In this document: in pieces, positions 46,792-57,000 of the stretch
Layout: every line of letters begins with the position of its first letter
How positions within the stretch are numbered: the stretch's first letter is position 1
Source: Thermoactinomycetaceae bacterium
GTDB lineage: Bacteria > Bacillota > Bacilli > Thermoactinomycetales > Thermoactinomycetaceae
Length of the DNA stretch: 64,000 nucleotides
NCBI GenBank assembly: GCA_025449975.1
Contig: JANWIG010000011.1
Coordinates: 124,001 to 188,000 of the forward strand
Direction of reading: 5' to 3'
Translations under genes and position numbers: made by a program
Notes under the pieces: model-generated
Told to the model about the DNA's origin: nothing
Database searches by the model: none
Seen by the model: the letters and a program-made list of their open reading frames with translations, nothing else

Positions 46792-47688
46792 ATGATCCAA
46801 TTAAAAAATGTCTCTTTTTCATTTGATAAACCGCTCTTTCAACAGTTAAATCTAACCTTTTCGGCGAAACGAATCTATGGAATCGTCGGAGCAGATGGAT
46901 CCGGTAAATCGACATTTCTCCGCCTGCTCATAGGGATTTATCGGCCGACGGAAGGCAAGATTGAAAGATCCGATCAGCTTTTGTATGGGTTTGTTTCCGA
47001 AAACATGGGTTTGTATGAAGAAATGAATGTAATGGAGAATTTGCTGTTCTTTGGGCAGCTCTATGGACTATCCAAAGAAGAGAGTCGGAAGCGATCGGAG
47101 GAATTGTTGGCGTGGGTAAAGCTCGAACCTTTTGCAACCCGTCCGGCAGGAAAGCTATCGGGTGGGATGAAACGAAAATTGGCCGTGATCCGTGCGATTG
47201 TACATCAGCCCCATTGTTTGATTTTAGATGAGCCGACTTATGGGGTTGATCCGGTAGCCCGACAAGAAATTTGGGCTTTGATCAAGAAAATCCACCAACA
47301 AGGAACGACGATTTTGGTTTCAACACAATATTTAAATGAAATTGCTTACTGCGATGAAGTGCTCTTTTTTCATCAGGGGAAGCTGTTAACGAAGGCTCCT
47401 CCTGCGGAGCTAATGGAACAATTTCCTTACCGTGTCCTCTCCCTCAGCGAAGAAAAGAGACTTCAGCTGAAGGATCTTAAGCAATTGCGGCAAATGGAAG
47501 GTGTGTTGGATGCCTATTTTCGTGGTACAGAGCTTATTCTGCTCTGTGAAGATCCTCAGGCGGTGAAGCGAGCATATGAAAAGGAACGGACGGATCTCCA
47601 AGCAAGCGATTGGATAGAGATCGAGCCTTCTTATGAAGAGATTTTTGTTTCCTTAATGAAACGAGGAGGGGGGAATCTTGGTGATTGA
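46792..47688 (+). CDS. ABC transporter ATP-binding protein 1
   Basis: A 298-residue ATPase with Walker A GADGSGKST (33-41), signature LSGGM (122-126), Walker B LILDEP (143-148) and a C-terminal extension of about 80 residues. It starts seven bases after the permease and overlaps the next ATPase. In YbhF-type systems the two ATPase domains are fused; here they are separate genes. Confidence 0.9.
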   Translation: MIQLKNVSFSFDKPLFQQLNLTFSAKRIYGIVGADGSGKSTFLRLLIGIYRPTEGKIERSDQLLYGFVSENMGLYEEMNVMENLLFFGQLYGLSKEESRKRSEELLAWVKLEPFATRPAGKLSGGMKRKLAVIRAIVHQPHCLILDEPTYGVDPVARQEIWALIKKIHQQGTTILVSTQYLNEIAYCDEVLFFHQGKLLTKAPPAELMEQFPYRVLSLSEEKRLQLKDLKQLRQMEGVLDAYFRGTELILLCEDPQAVKRAYEKERTDLQASDWIEIEPSYEEIFVSLMKRGGGNLGD

Positions 47689-48415
47689 GCTAGATTCGTT
47701 AGCCAAACGTTTTGGTTCATTTTGGGCAGTCGATCATGTATCATTATCGGTAGGCAAAGGGGAGATATATGGATTGCTCGGTGCAAACGGTGCAGGAAAG
47801 ACCACGTTAATCCGCATGATTTGTGGGGTTTTAACACCGACGGCCGGAAAGGGACAAGTACTTGGCTTGGATTTGCGCCGAGAACAATTAAAAATTAGAC
47901 AACAAATTGGCTATATGTCACAAAAGTTCTCGCTCTATCGCGATTTAACAGTAGAAGAAAATCTTTTATTTTATGCGAGGATTTATGGGGTGGATCGCCC
48001 TAAGGAACGGATTGCTTCTTTGATCGATCAATTTTCTTTACATCAGGTAAAAAAGCAGCTCGTCTCTGCGCTTGGTACAGGGGTTCGCCAACGCGTTGCC
48101 TTTGGATGTGCGTTGGTTCATCAACCTGCACTGCTTATTTTGGATGAGGCGACCAGTGGAGCAGATCTGTTTACTCGGCGCCTTTTTTGGGAACATCTAT
48201 ACCAGCTTGCGGAGAAAGGGACGACGATCTTGGTGACGACGCATTATATGGATGAAGCGGAACGCTGTCACCGGATCGCCTTGTTAAACCGCGGAAAGCT
48301 GATTGCCGAAGGAAAAGTTTCAGAGTTGAAAAAAGGTGTCCAAAAGGAAAATCGGGAAAAGTCTTCATTGGAAGATGTTTTTTTCTACTATATGAATAAA
48401 AAAAGGGAAGCCTAA
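47678..48415 (+). CDS. ABC transporter ATP-binding protein 2, degenerate signature
   Basis: A 245-residue ATPase with an intact Walker A GANGAGKTT (35-43) and LILDEATSG (153-161). The signature motif reads LGTGVRQR (132-139) instead of LSGGQxQR. In asymmetric ABC exporters such a change makes one ATP site non-hydrolytic, so this subunit probably pairs with ATPase 1 as a heterodimer. TTG 47678 or the adjacent GTG 47681 follows GAGGAGGGGGG. It overlaps the preceding gene by 11 bases. Confidence 0.88.
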   Translation: MVIELDSLAKRFGSFWAVDHVSLSVGKGEIYGLLGANGAGKTTLIRMICGVLTPTAGKGQVLGLDLRREQLKIRQQIGYMSQKFSLYRDLTVEENLLFYARIYGVDRPKERIASLIDQFSLHQVKKQLVSALGTGVRQRVAFGCALVHQPALLILDEATSGADLFTRRLFWEHLYQLAEKGTTILVTTHYMDEAERCHRIALLNRGKLIAEGKVSELKKGVQKENREKSSLEDVFFYYMNKKREA

Positions 48416-48482
48416 TGAAAAGTGTCCCCGATGGAGAGTGAACGATCATACCGCCGCTCAATGATAGGGGGGATCCGTACCG

Positions 48483-49196
48483 ATGACAAAAAACGACTGG
48501 GAACAATGGGTGCAATATATTGCGGAACAGTATGATCTTGATTTAAATAAAAAACAGACAGCCAAGCAAAAGCAGATTCTAGAAGCAGCGATTCATATCT
48601 TCTCCGAAAAAGGATATAGTGGTGCGACAACAAGTGAAATAGCAAAAAAGGCCCAAGTTGCCGAAGCGACGATCTTTAAACATTATCATAGCAAAAAGGG
48701 TTTATTGCTACGTCTGGTTCTTCCTGCGATTTCCAAAGTGGTTGCTCCATTTGTCCTAAAACCACTTTTCGCTATTTTGGAAGAGGAGAAGCCCGCAGAG
48801 AAGATTGTCGAAGATTTAATCAAAGATCGTGTCGAACTAATTGAAAAAAATCAAAAGTTGATTCGCGTGATCTTGGTGGAAAGTTTATATCATCCCGAAT
48901 TAAAGGAAGCCTTGGTGAATCACGTTTTGAAGGCGAATGCTCCCGAAGTGGCGAAAAGGGTACAACGGCTCAAAGAACAAGGAATCATTCGGGCTGATTT
49001 ACCGGACTACGTGGTGATCAGTGGATTGATCTCCACTGTTCTGGCTTATTTGATAAGTACCAACTTATTTGCTTTTATGGGGACGGAATCAGATGAACAA
49101 AAGATCAAATACTTTGCCGATCTTTTTATCAATGGGATTGTTCCCCGTTCAACTGATTTGCGCCCTGCTGAAAGAGAAGAAAGACGGGAAAGCTAA
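48483..49196 (+). CDS. TetR-family transcriptional regulator
   Basis: A 237-residue regulator. The N-terminal HTH reads ILEAAIHIFSEKGYSGATTS then EIAKKAQVAEATIFKHYHSK. The C-terminal ligand domain is all-helical. An unusual 25-residue acidic/aromatic extension precedes the HTH. It lies 67 bases after the ABC genes on the same strand and most likely represses them through the operator at 45494. ATG 48483 has AGGGGGG upstream. A terminator follows. Confidence 0.9.
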   Translation: MTKNDWEQWVQYIAEQYDLDLNKKQTAKQKQILEAAIHIFSEKGYSGATTSEIAKKAQVAEATIFKHYHSKKGLLLRLVLPAISKVVAPFVLKPLFAILEEEKPAEKIVEDLIKDRVELIEKNQKLIRVILVESLYHPELKEALVNHVLKANAPEVAKRVQRLKEQGIIRADLPDYVVISGLISTVLAYLISTNLFAFMGTESDEQKIKYFADLFINGIVPRSTDLRPAEREERRES

Positions 49197-49221
49197 GTGA
49201 TGATGTTGACAATTCAATGAA

Positions 49222-49254
49222 GAAAAGTAGGTTTTCCTTTGCCTACTTTTTTTG
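49222..49254 (+). terminator. Terminator of the ABC exporter operon
   Basis: AAAGTAGG ... CCTACTTT with a following T run. Confidence 0.8.
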
Positions 49255-49308
49255 TCGTTATGGTATGATGATTCAGTGTAAGATTCAAAGGAAAGGAGTC
49301 AAAACCGA

Positions 49309-50469
49309 TTGATTTATTTAGACCATAGTGCAACCACGCCCGTTCATCCCGAAGTAGTGGGAGTAGTAACGGATGTGATGCAAAATATATATGGTAATCC
49401 GTCCTCATTGCATGGATTGGGAGTGAAAGCAGAGCGATTGGTTGAAGAAGCTCGCCGTGTGATCGCTCGCAAGCTAAATTGTTCGCCAACGGAGATCTAT
49501 TTTACGTCGGGGGGAACAGAAGCAAATAACTTAGCGATTCGTGGAGTAGCTGAGAAGCTGCAAAGCCGAGGACGCCACCTGATTACGACCCAAGTAGAGC
49601 ACCCATCGGTCTATGATGTAATGAAACAACTTGAGCAAAAAGGCTGGCGGGTTACTTATCTGCCTGTGGATCGGGATGGGCGGGTCTCGTTGGCAGACTT
49701 AGAAAAGGCGATTACCAAAGAAAGCGTTCTCGTTTCGATTATGCATGTCAATAATGAGGTCGGCACGATTCAACCAATTGAGCAAATTGGACGGATGCTA
49801 GCTAATTATCCGAAAATTTTGTTTCATGTGGATGCCGTGCAATCTTTTGGGAAGCTTCCCATTGATCTTCAAAAAACTCCGATTGATTTGTTATCGATTT
49901 CTGCGCATAAATTTCAAGGTCCAAAAGGAATTGGCGCCTTATATATTCGAAAAAATATTCAATTGATGCCGCAATTGGTCGGCGGAGGGCAAGAGCAAGG
50001 CATACGCTCTGGGACGCTAAATGTACCGGGGATTGCCGGAATGGCTAAAGCGGTACTTCTAACTGAGAAGCAGCCCCATTTCTTGCGCGATTGCCAAAAA
50101 TGGAAAAAGGCATTGATTGAGAAAGTAACCGAGCGCGTAAAACCCGTTGTCATCAATGGTGACCTTAGCTTGGAAGGCGGAGCGCCCTACGTTATCAACC
50201 TATCTTTTCCGGGTGTGAAGTCGGAAGTACTGGTACATGCTTTAGAGGAAAAAGGGATTATCGTCTCCAGCAAGTCGGCTTGTTCTTCAAAGACAGAGAA
50301 GCCTAGCCGCGTTCTAAAAGAAATGGGTAGAAATGATCAAGAAGCCCTTTCTTCGATTCGGATTAGTTTAGGATACCAAACAACGGCTGCAGAAATGGAG
50401 CAATGTGCGGATAAACTAATTGAAGTGGTCACAAAACTACAACAAGTGATGAAGGTGCGATCAAGATGA
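49309..50469 (+). CDS. nifZ: Cysteine desulfurase NifZ (ThiI partner)
   Basis: A 386-residue class V aminotransferase-fold enzyme that takes sulfur from cysteine. PLP lysine K201 is in SISAHKFQGPKG, H98 in QVEHPS, and the persulfide cysteine C325 in SKSACSSK. TTG 49309 follows AAAGGAG. It overlaps thiI by four bases, as in B. subtilis, where NifZ feeds sulfur to ThiI for 4-thiouridine in tRNA. Confidence 0.93.
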   Translation: MIYLDHSATTPVHPEVVGVVTDVMQNIYGNPSSLHGLGVKAERLVEEARRVIARKLNCSPTEIYFTSGGTEANNLAIRGVAEKLQSRGRHLITTQVEHPSVYDVMKQLEQKGWRVTYLPVDRDGRVSLADLEKAITKESVLVSIMHVNNEVGTIQPIEQIGRMLANYPKILFHVDAVQSFGKLPIDLQKTPIDLLSISAHKFQGPKGIGALYIRKNIQLMPQLVGGGQEQGIRSGTLNVPGIAGMAKAVLLTEKQPHFLRDCQKWKKALIEKVTERVKPVVINGDLSLEGGAPYVINLSFPGVKSEVLVHALEEKGIIVSSKSACSSKTEKPSRVLKEMGRNDQEALSSIRISLGYQTTAAEMEQCADKLIEVVTKLQQVMKVRSR

Positions 50470-51662
50470 GTTTTGATGTCATTTTATTGCGATTTGGGGA
50501 ATGGACATTAAAAGGGAAGAATAAATCGGTTTTTGCTAAAAAGCTGCTTGAAAATGTAAAGGAAAAATGCAAAGAGTTTTCTTCCGTACGCATTACCCAA
50601 GAACATGGGCGGATGTTTGTCGAGTTAAATGGTCAACCCTATGAGCCTGTGATTGAAAAGTTACAAGAAGTGTTTGGGTTGGTTGGCTTTAGTCCAGCGA
50701 TCCGTGTGAAAAATGATCTGGAAGCGATCAAAAAAGCTGCCTTATCGATCGTTCGCGGAGAAAAAAATGTCCAGACATTTAAAGTCGTTAGCAAGCGTTC
50801 CAATAAAAAATTTCCGATCCGTTCATTGGCCTTAAACCAGCAGATCGGTGGGCATATTCTTGCCAATGCACAGCCGATTCGGGTCGATGTGCATCAGCCG
50901 GATCTCAGCGTTTATGTCGAAGTTCGCTCAACAGGCACGTATGTTTATGGCAAAGATGTTCCCGGGCTCGGTGGTCTACCTGTTGGAACGAGCGGGAAGG
51001 TATTGCTTCTATTATCAGGAGGAATCGATAGCCCTGTAGCGGGATATTTGTCCCTAAAACGTGGGGTGGAATTAGAAGCGATCCATTTTCATAGTTATCC
51101 ATATACAAGTGAGCGAGCAAAGCAAAAGGTGATTGACCTAGCGCAGATTTTAACGCGTTTTGGCGGAAAGATTCGTCTACATGTGGTGCCTTTTACCGAA
51201 ATTCAAACAGAGATCAATAAACATTGTTACGAATCGTACTCGATTACGATTATGAGACGGATGATGTTACGAATTGCTGAAGCCATCGCTCAGCGTCGGA
51301 AAGCATTGGCGCTGGTAACGGGGGAAAGCTTAGGACAAGTGGCTAGTCAGACATTGGAAAGCATGAATACGATCAATGCGGTCACCCATCTTCCGATTTT
51401 ACGTCCCTTGATTGGCTTGGATAAACAGGAGATTATCACGATTTCCAAAAAAATTGGCACCTATGAAACCTCGATTTTGCCTTATGAAGATTGTTGTACC
51501 GTCTTTTTACCGAAAGCACCAAAAACAAAACCGGAGAAAGAAGTGGCTAGCCGACTGGAAAGCAGACTTGACATGGATCGCTTGATTAAAGAAGCGGTGG
51601 AGCAAACGGAGATGATTGAAGTCAAACCAGAATCACCAGAAACGTTTTCCTATTTCTCGTAA
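50466..51662 (+). CDS. thiI: tRNA 4-thiouridine synthetase ThiI
   Basis: A 398-residue protein with an N-terminal ferredoxin-like part, a THUMP domain (about 60-165) and a PP-loop AdoMet-independent ATPase domain with SGGIDS at 184-189. It ends without the rhodanese domain of E. coli ThiI, as is normal in Bacillales. C343-C344 in YEDCCTVF lies at the conserved cysteine position. It adenylates and thiolates U8 of tRNA. ATG overlaps the nifZ stop. Confidence 0.95.
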   Translation: MSFDVILLRFGEWTLKGKNKSVFAKKLLENVKEKCKEFSSVRITQEHGRMFVELNGQPYEPVIEKLQEVFGLVGFSPAIRVKNDLEAIKKAALSIVRGEKNVQTFKVVSKRSNKKFPIRSLALNQQIGGHILANAQPIRVDVHQPDLSVYVEVRSTGTYVYGKDVPGLGGLPVGTSGKVLLLLSGGIDSPVAGYLSLKRGVELEAIHFHSYPYTSERAKQKVIDLAQILTRFGGKIRLHVVPFTEIQTEINKHCYESYSITIMRRMMLRIAEAIAQRRKALALVTGESLGQVASQTLESMNTINAVTHLPILRPLIGLDKQEIITISKKIGTYETSILPYEDCCTVFLPKAPKTKPEKEVASRLESRLDMDRLIKEAVEQTEMIEVKPESPETFSYFS

Positions 51663-52500
51663 CGATGCCATCTGTTAGACAGATGAAGGATCGATGATAA
51701 AAGAGGAAAATACTTCCGCCTGTCAAAAGAATTTAACAAACTTGGATCGGAAAAGCGAAGTTGTAAGGGATCAACTTAACTGATCGAGTGTTCGCCATCC
51801 GATGGGTTAAGCGATCGGATCGAAACGGTAGAGAGAAAATAGCAGTCGAAGCAATAGCGGATGGTTGTTCTGGAGATCCGTACCAATCCATCCAAATAAA
51901 ACCACGTGTATATACTTGCGAATAGTTTTATAATATATGTAGGAAAAAATATCCTGATTTCGAAAAGGAGATTCTTCAGTTTGCACGAACATTGCCAACC
52001 AATTCGTTGTTAGATATGCTGAAAGATTCAAAGTGCGTGGTTGGGGGACGATGGAAAAGGGGTGGAATCCAGAAGGACATATTCTTCTATTTTTCATCTA
52101 GATGCCACGTGTTGGGTTTTGAAACAAGAGGGGCCGTGAATAGCGTTGATTGAGAATGATAATAAGTTTGGTAAGGGAGATGAAAATCAGCTTTTATCAT
52201 GTTGTAATAGCTTAAATTTTAATATTGAGTGAAAATAACTTCGTTTAGCTCGGTATAAATTTGTTTGAGGAGCGTTTTGCGAGGAAAAGGATTGGTTGGA
52301 TAGATAGATTTTATGGAATCGACTTGGGAAGATCGGAGAAGATGGACGTTAGATTTTAAGCAGATGGTCTCGAATCGAATGGGTAAAGTGATGCGAAACT
52401 TATTTTAATCATAGTCTTTACATAGTAAGAATCGATCGAGAGCGGATAGAAAAGAAGATTCGAGGATCCATGTGTTGGTTCATTTTAGGTCGAATAAAAG
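51663..52500. other. Long gap between thiI and terC
   Basis: About 840 bases with no supported gene. One frame from roughly 51920 to 52150 is open for about 75 codons and protein-like in composition, but has no ordinary start and matches nothing I know. AAAAGGAG at about 51965 precedes only a ten-codon frame. It may be decayed coding sequence. Confidence 0.4.
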
Positions 52501-52588
52501 GGGGGAGTGACTGCTACATTTAGTAATCATAGGCAAAGGAGGGTGGCGGACGGGTTTTTTATATTGTCTATGGATGTAGCAGGAGAAT
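52501..52588 (+). promoter_or_regulatory. Leader hairpin before terC
   Basis: TGCTACAT (52512-52519) pairs perfectly with ATGTAGCA (52574-52581), whose last base is the first of the AGGAG ribosome binding site. The enclosed part holds GGGTGGCGGACGGGTTTTTT. TerC/YkoY genes often carry a manganese (yybP-ykoY) riboswitch; the stretch AAAAGGGGGGAGTG is faintly like its start, but the full consensus is not met. Confidence 0.35.
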
Positions 52589-53263
52589 ATGGAAACTAGT
52601 TTTTGGATTGGGTTCGTCAATATTATTATCCTAGACCTTGTGTTAAGTGGAGATAACGCAGTTGTAATTGGAATGGCTGCTCGTAACCTGCCAGCTGAAC
52701 AACGGAAAAAGGCGATTCTCTTAGGAACTGCTGTCGCTATTGTTCTACGTGCCGCACTCACCATGATAGCAACCTACCTGCTCAAAGTCCCCTTGTTGAT
52801 GACGGTAGGAGGTTTGCTTTTATTATGGATTGCCGTGAAACTCTTAATTGAAAAAGATGATAAACATGCCGATGTTTCCCCCGTCAATAGCTTGCGCAGT
52901 GCGATCAAAACGATTATTATTGCCGATGTTGTAATGAGTCTAGATAATGTGTTGGCTGTGGCTGGGGCGGCTCATGGAAACGTCTTTTTGGTAATATTTG
53001 GACTAGCTCTTAGTATCCCGATTATTATGTGGGGTAGTAAATTAATCGCTACGATTATGAATAAATTTCCTTGGATTGTCTATATTGGAGCGGCGATCTT
53101 AGGTTATACGGCCGGAGATTTGATTGTCGGTGACAAATATGTCAAAGACTGGATCACCATTGATATGATAGAAAAAGTGATCCCGATTGTTTTAGCGGTA
53201 GCTGTATTGGTAGTTGGAATGATTGTTCGTAAACGGATGGAAACGAGCCAGAAAACAATATAA
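52589..53263 (+). CDS. TerC-family membrane protein (YjbE/YkoY-like)
   Basis: A 224-residue protein with about seven membrane helices. The family acid motifs are DLVLSGDNAVVIG (D16, D22) and ADVVMSLDNVLAVAGA (D113, D119). Members in Firmicutes export manganese, in part to metallate secreted enzymes. ATG 52589 has GCAGGAGA upstream. It is a single-gene unit ended by a terminator. Confidence 0.88.
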   Translation: METSFWIGFVNIIILDLVLSGDNAVVIGMAARNLPAEQRKKAILLGTAVAIVLRAALTMIATYLLKVPLLMTVGGLLLLWIAVKLLIEKDDKHADVSPVNSLRSAIKTIIIADVVMSLDNVLAVAGAAHGNVFLVIFGLALSIPIIMWGSKLIATIMNKFPWIVYIGAAILGYTAGDLIVGDKYVKDWITIDMIEKVIPIVLAVAVLVVGMIVRKRMETSQKTI

Positions 53264-53289
53264 AAAACTTTGATCCGTATTCCTTTGAC

Positions 53290-53330
53290 CAACCACTTCT
53301 GAATCTTTGCTTTCAGAAGTGGTTTCTTTA
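53290..53330 (+). terminator. Terminator of terC
   Basis: AACCACTTCTGAA...TTTCAGAAGTGGTT followed by TCTTT. Confidence 0.75.
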
Positions 53331-53357
53331 ATGAAGGAAAACGTGTTTCAAAATAAT

Positions 53358-53419
53358 GTTTGTCGACAAACGACAAATACTTTAGTAAATTTAAATTAAA
53401 CAGTGTTTAAAACATTGTT
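53358..53419. promoter_or_regulatory. Two operator-like palindromes before the TetR-activase operon
   Basis: GTTTGTCGACAAAC (53358-53371) is a perfect 14-base palindrome. AACAGTG-N7-CATTGTT (53399-53419) is an inverted repeat with one mismatch. Both lie within 92 bases of the TetR start codon, the usual place for autoregulation. Which one is bound is not known. Confidence 0.5.
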
Positions 53420-53448
53420 CAATCTATTCTTTTAAATAGGGATCAATT

Positions 53449-54051
53449 ATGAATCATGGTGAAGAACGGGAGTGTTCAAAGAAAGAACTGATTTTGGAAG
53501 CCACATTGAACTTGATAGAAAGAGAGGGATTTGAAGGGATCACGCTGCGAAAGATCGCTTCTGAAGCAGATGTGAATGTAAGCCTTATCAACTATCATTT
53601 CGGTTCGAAAGATAAGTTGATGAATAAAATCATTCAGATGATAGCTAATTCTTTTAAGGAATCATTTGCTATATTGGATGATGATTCAATCGAGCCGAGA
53701 GAACGCTTAAAACGCTTCTTGATCCAATACATTCATGTCTATCATCAATATCCATTTATTTTACGGAAAATTATGGATAAAGAAGCGGGGCTATTTGATA
53801 GCCATCATGAGTGTATCCGTTTTATTAAAGCCATTGGATTAAAAAAGATGCAACGTACCATTGAACAATTAACGGGCGAGACAGATCCAGAAACGCTTAT
53901 GATCATGACTTCACATTTAATCGGTGCTGCTTTTTTACCTGTATTGATCGAACCATTGTATGAAAAAGTGATGGGTTTTCCGTTAACCGACAAGGATAGT
54001 AGAATTGAACTTTTATTGGAGCGCTATTTTCAAGAGACAAAAACAAAATAA
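53449..54051 (+). CDS. TetR-family transcriptional regulator
   Basis: A 200-residue regulator with HTH LILEATLNLIEREGFEGITL then RKIASEADVNVSLINYHFGS. The C-terminal domain resembles AcrR/FadR-like TetR proteins. It lies 42 bases before the activase gene and is surely co-transcribed with it, so it probably controls that gene and itself. It starts at ATG 53449 with a weak AGGGATC upstream. Confidence 0.9.
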   Translation: MNHGEERECSKKELILEATLNLIEREGFEGITLRKIASEADVNVSLINYHFGSKDKLMNKIIQMIANSFKESFAILDDDSIEPRERLKRFLIQYIHVYHQYPFILRKIMDKEAGLFDSHHECIRFIKAIGLKKMQRTIEQLTGETDPETLMIMTSHLIGAAFLPVLIEPLYEKVMGFPLTDKDSRIELLLERYFQETKTK

Positions 54052-54093
54052 TAAAGGGATTCGATACCTTGTCATTAAAAGCGAGGGAGAAAT

Positions 54094-57000
54094 ATGGAAC
54101 TTCAAGTGGGACTTGATGTTGGTTCAACTACCGCAAAACTCGTTGTATTAAACAGTCGGAATGAAATTGTCTTTAAATCATACCAGAGACATTTTTCAGA
54201 GATAAAAAATACAACTTTAGAGCTATTAAATCTGGTGGCAGAACAATTTCCCCATGCACAATTAAAGATGAATGCAAGCGGTTCTTCAGGTCTTGGCTTG
54301 TGTGAACCGATGGGAATTCCTTTTATTCAGGAAGTTGTCGCTTGTACGGAGGCCGTAAAAAAAACGGAGAAGGATATTGATGTGATTATCGAGCTTGGCG
54401 GTGAAGATGCGAAGATCATTTATTTAACAAATGGCATTGAGCAAAGAATGAATGCCGCCTGCGCTGGAGGAACAGGGGCTTTTATTGATCAAATCGCTTC
54501 TTTGCTTCATACCGATGCCGCCGGACTGAATGAACTAGCCAAAGGAGCGAAGAAAATTTATCCGATCGCTTCCAGATGTGGTGTATTCGCCAAAACGGAT
54601 ATACAAGCCCTGATGAATGAGGGCGTGCGAAAAGAGGATCTCGCTGCATCGGTATTTCAGGCTGTTGTCAATCAAACCATTGCGGGTCTAGCAAATGGAA
54701 GACCGATTCGCGGGAATGTCGCTTTCTTAGGTGGACCGCTGACCTTTTTATCTGAATTGAGAAAACGATTTGTCGAGACATTGAATTTGCGAGCGGAACA
54801 TGTTTTGCATAACCAAGACGGTCATTATTATGTAGCGATTGGAGCTGCGCTGGAAAGCAAAGAAAATGAATCGATCGCGATCGAAAGACTGATTCAACTC
54901 CTTGAAAATCGCAGTCAAGCGCCTCAACTGAAAGATCCGAAGCGGCTGCCTCCTCTTTTTCGTTCGCCAGAGGAATATGAGGAATTCAAAAAACGACATG
55001 ATCGCGCAAAAGTAAAGCAAAAACCGCTAGAAACCTACTCGGGAAATGCTTTTTTAGGAATTGATGCCGGTTCGACAACGACCAAAATGGTGTTGATCGG
55101 AGAAGAGGATGAGGTTCTATATCGCTTTTATGAGAAGAATAAAGGGAATCCGCTGGAAACCGTTCGTACAGGACTTATCTCTCTTTATCAAATCCTTCCA
55201 GAAGATGTGAAAATTGTTCGCTCAACCGTAACAGGCTATGGAGAAAAATTGATACAGGCTGCTTTTGAAATCGATGAAGGTGAAATTGAAACCGTTGCCC
55301 ACTATACAGCGGCGAAAAAATTCCAGCCGGATGTCGATTTTATTATCGATATCGGCGGTCAAGATATGAAGTGTATCAAGATAAAAAACGGGGTCATCGA
55401 TCAGATTTTACTTAATGAAGCTTGTTCATCCGGTTGTGGCTCGTTTTTAGAGAGTTTTGCCGAAACGTTAGGAAAAGATGTGCGGGAATTTTCCCAGATG
55501 GCTTTAATGGCACAGGCGCCAGCAGACCTTGGCTCCCGATGCACCGTCTTTATGAACTCAAAAGTAAAGCAATTACAAAAAGAAGGGGCAACCATCCCTG
55601 ATATTTCAGCGGGTTTGGCTCATTCCATTATCTCAAATGCGATTTATAAAGTGATTAAGTTAAAAACAGTGGAACAACTGGGGCAACATGTCGTGGTGCA
55701 AGGAGGAACCTTCCTCAATGACGCCATCTTACGATCGTTTGAAAAAATCACAGGCAAAGAAGTGGTTCGTCCCGATTTGGCAGGATTGATGGGGGCTTAT
55801 GGTTGTGCCTTGATCGCCAAAGAAAGATGGGATGGACAAGCAAAATCGACGCTTCTGCCGGCAGATAAATTGACGGACTTTAAAGTTCGGATTTTTCATC
55901 GACACTGCGGGATCTGTGAAAATAATTGTCCCATTACGATCAATAAATTTCCTGGCAAACGCTCCTTCATTATGGGAAACCGTTGTGAACGAGGGGCAGG
56001 GAAACAAAAGACAAAGAGTCGCTGTCCCAATTTGGTAGAAGAAAAATTAGATAAATTATTTCATCGTGTCTGCTTAGAAGGAAAAGAAGCAGAGCGAGGA
56101 AAAATCGGTATCCCACGTGTGCTAAATATGTATGAAAATTATCCGTTTTGGCATCGTTTCTTTACTGAGTTAAGTTTTGAGGTGGTCTTATCGGATCCTT
56201 CGAGCAAAGAGATTTATGAGAAAGGCTTCGAAACGATCCCTTCGGAGTCCGTGTGTTATCCGGCGAAATTGACACATGGTCATATCCTAAACTTAATCGA
56301 AAAAGGTGTCAAAACGATCTTTTATCCTTCGGTTGTGTTTGAAAAACATGAAAGCCCTACGCAGCAAAACCATTACAATTGTCCGGTTGTTGCTTCCTAT
56401 CCAGAAGTGATTCGGGTCAATTTGGAGCAAGTTTTCACGGAGCATCAAGTGACTTATTTAAATCCATTCGTCACCTTGGATAACCTTTCCGCTCTCGTAA
56501 AGAGTTTAAGTGAATGCTTTAAAGAGATTCCGAAGTCAGAGATCAAAAGAGCGATTAAAAAAGCAAAAGAGGAGAAAGATGCTTATAAAGAGAGGCTACA
56601 TAACCGCGGTGAGGAAGTCATTACTAAGCTGAGAGAGGAAAAGAAGAAAGGCATCGTTTTTTCGGGACATCCTTACCATATGGATCCGGCTATTCACCAT
56701 GGGATTCCAGATGAAATCAATAAGTTGGGGATGGCAGTCCTGACTGAAGATGCGATTGCCCATCTGGCAGATCCGAATTTAAAAGTAGATGTGGTCAATC
56801 AGTGGACTTATCATTCTCGTTTATATCAAGCCGCGGATGTTGTGAAGAAAGAGCCTAGTCTTGAACTTTTGCAAGTTACCTCTTTTGGTTGTGGACTGGA
56901 TGCCATTACGACGGACGCTGTACAAGAAATCTTGGAACAAGACAATCAGCTCTACACCTGGATCAAAATGGATGAGATCGGCAATTTAGGAGCAGCCCGT

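Noticed and set aside
52490-52588. yybP-ykoY manganese riboswitch before terC
   Set aside because: Only a faint likeness at the first conserved block; the other conserved parts are not seen, so it is kept as an unknown leader.
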